From: Geobacter sp. AOG2 | GTDB lineage: Bacteria > Desulfobacterota > Desulfuromonadia > Geobacterales > Pseudopelobacteraceae | Direction: 5' to 3' | Assembly: GCF_019972295.1 (NCBI RefSeq) | Contig: NZ_BLJA01000001.1 | Coordinates: 218,049 to 282,048 of the forward strand | Length of the DNA stretch: 64,000 bases | Part shown: positions 63,267-64,000 of the stretch, piece after piece | Numbering within the stretch: the first letter of the stretch is position 1 | Layout: the number at the start of each line of letters is the position of its first letter | Made by a program: the position numbers and the translations under genes | The notes under the pieces: generated by a model | Database searches by the model: none | Told to the model about the DNA's origin: nothing | What the model saw: the letters and a program-made list of their open reading frames with translations, nothing else

Positions 63267-64000
63267 TGGCTGCCTCGCAAGGGAGTATACTGATTGTCGA
63301 TGATGAAAAAGGACAGCGGGAGATCCTTACCGTTATCCTGAAGAAGGAAGGCTATGACGTCGCCGATGTGCCTGGGGTGCGCGAGGCTTTGGAACAGCTG
63401 GGGCAGCGGGAATTCGACCTGATCATGACCGATCTGAAGATGCAGGGGCAGAGCGGCCTTGACCTGTTGGAGGCGGTTCAGGCCGCAGACCCGCAGCAAT
63501 GTGTCATTATCATGACCGCCCACGGCACGGTGGATTCAGCGGTCGAGGCCATGAAGAAGGGGGCCTTCGATTACCTGGAAAAACCGCTGGAGCGGGATAA
63601 TTTGATTCTTACCTTGCGCCGGGCCTTCGAGCGTATCGGGCTGGTTCGGGAAAACCGGGTACTCTTGAAGCGGGTCGAGCAGATTCAGACCATCCCCAAT
63701 ATTCTGGGCGAGCATCCCAAGATGCGGGAGGTGTTCCGCATTGTGAGCAAGATCGCCGCGACCAATTCCACGGTGCTGATCGTTGGTGAATCAGGCACCG
63801 GCAAGGAGTTGGTGGCCCGCGCCATCCATGACGGCAGTCAGCGCCGCGACAAGCCGTTTATGGCCATCAACTGCGCGGCCATCCCCGACTCTCTGATGGA
63901 AAGCGAGCTTTTCGGCCATGAAAAAGGGAGTTTTACCGGCGCCAATGCTCGCGAGATAGGTATCTTCGAGGCCGCCAACGGCGGTACCGTATTCCTCGAC
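63266..64000 (+). CDS. sigma-54-dependent NtrC-type response regulator, N-terminal part
   Basis: The gene runs off the window; 245 codons are visible. The receiver domain begins [18 protein letters not shown], with phospho-Asp in [12 protein letters not shown] and [12 protein letters not shown]. The AAA+ domain starts near residue 148: [17 protein letters not shown] (Walker A), [26 protein letters not shown] (the GAFTGA loop that touches sigma-54, here GSFTGA) and GGTVFLD (Walker B). A DNA-binding domain is expected beyond the window. It starts with GTG at 63266, overlapping the kinase stop, with AGGGG upstream. Confidence 0.92.
   Translation, partial: MAASQGSILIVDDEKGQREILTVILKKEGYDVADVPGVREALEQLGQREFDLIMTDLKMQGQSGLDLLEAVQAADPQQCVIIMTAHGTVDSAVEAMKKGAFDYLEKPLERDNLILTLRRAFERIGLVRENRVLLKRVEQIQTIPNILGEHPKMREVFRIVSKIAATNSTVLIVGESGTGKELVARAIHDGSQRRDKPFMAINCAAIPDSLMESELFGHEKGSFTGANAREIGIFEAANGGTVFLD

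Overview
The window is a stretch of bacterial chromosome that most resembles Geobacteraceae/Desulfuromonadales. This is inferred from gene content: a GC-rich backbone full of multi-PAS kinases and HD-GYP regulators, an rSAM/selenodomain-associated glycosyltransferase, a lipoprotein multicopper oxidase, and a Pelobacter-type transhydroxylase. No rRNA or tRNA was recognised that would fix the species.

Backbone, left side (1-9421): the end of an RND metal-efflux pump, a multicopper oxidase with a small lipoprotein, a TatD nuclease, a glycosyltransferase, a phospholipase-D family enzyme, an FAH-family hydrolase and gpmI. Backbone, right side (47959-64000): ssb, a giant PAS histidine kinase with three response regulators, a fused Ada-like/AlkA glycosylase with Ogt, an ABC exporter, a BamA-like outer-membrane protein, and a histidine kinase/NtrC-type regulator pair running off the window.

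Between gpmI and ssb sits an apparently complete 38.5 kb Tn7-like transposon (about 9422-47958). It has tnsA-tnsB-tnsC and a tniQ/tnsD gene read inward from the right end. Both ends carry inverted arrays of an 18-20 bp repeat, presumably TnsB sites: four on the left in two 26-bp pairs, and three on the right at exactly 21-bp spacing. The right end stops about 16 bases before the ssb start codon.

The cargo has three parts. (1) Anti-phage genes, 9758-23940: a TerB protein / DUF2791-type ATPase / Lhr-like helicase trio matching the Shango system, then a five-gene operon SIR2 - HerA - KTSC protein - Mre11-like nuclease - Rad50-like ATPase. Each operon is preceded by the same ~154 bp leader (palindrome, terminator-like hairpin, 19-bp inverted repeat, sigma-70 promoter), conserved base for base in spacing. 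(2) An AT-rich catabolic segment, 24331-33637: MarR and TetR regulators, a two-subunit molybdopterin transhydroxylase whose large subunit carries an extra N-terminal SCP2-like domain, a phenol-pathway-type outer-membrane protein, a membrane protein, an azoreductase and a chemoreceptor. (3) Much of a molybdenum-cofactor pathway, 33755-39398: mobB, moaA, a MOSC protein, moeA, moaC and a fused mogA-mobA gene, of patchwork base composition. Thus the enzyme and much of the machinery for its cofactor travel together.

Next to the right end a WYL regulator (BrxR/CapW-like) and a metallophosphoesterase lie divergent from tnsA. The WYL promoter is flanked by a perfect 10-bp inverted repeat, one arm of which overlaps the -35 element of the tns operon. 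This suggests that the regulator may also control transposition.
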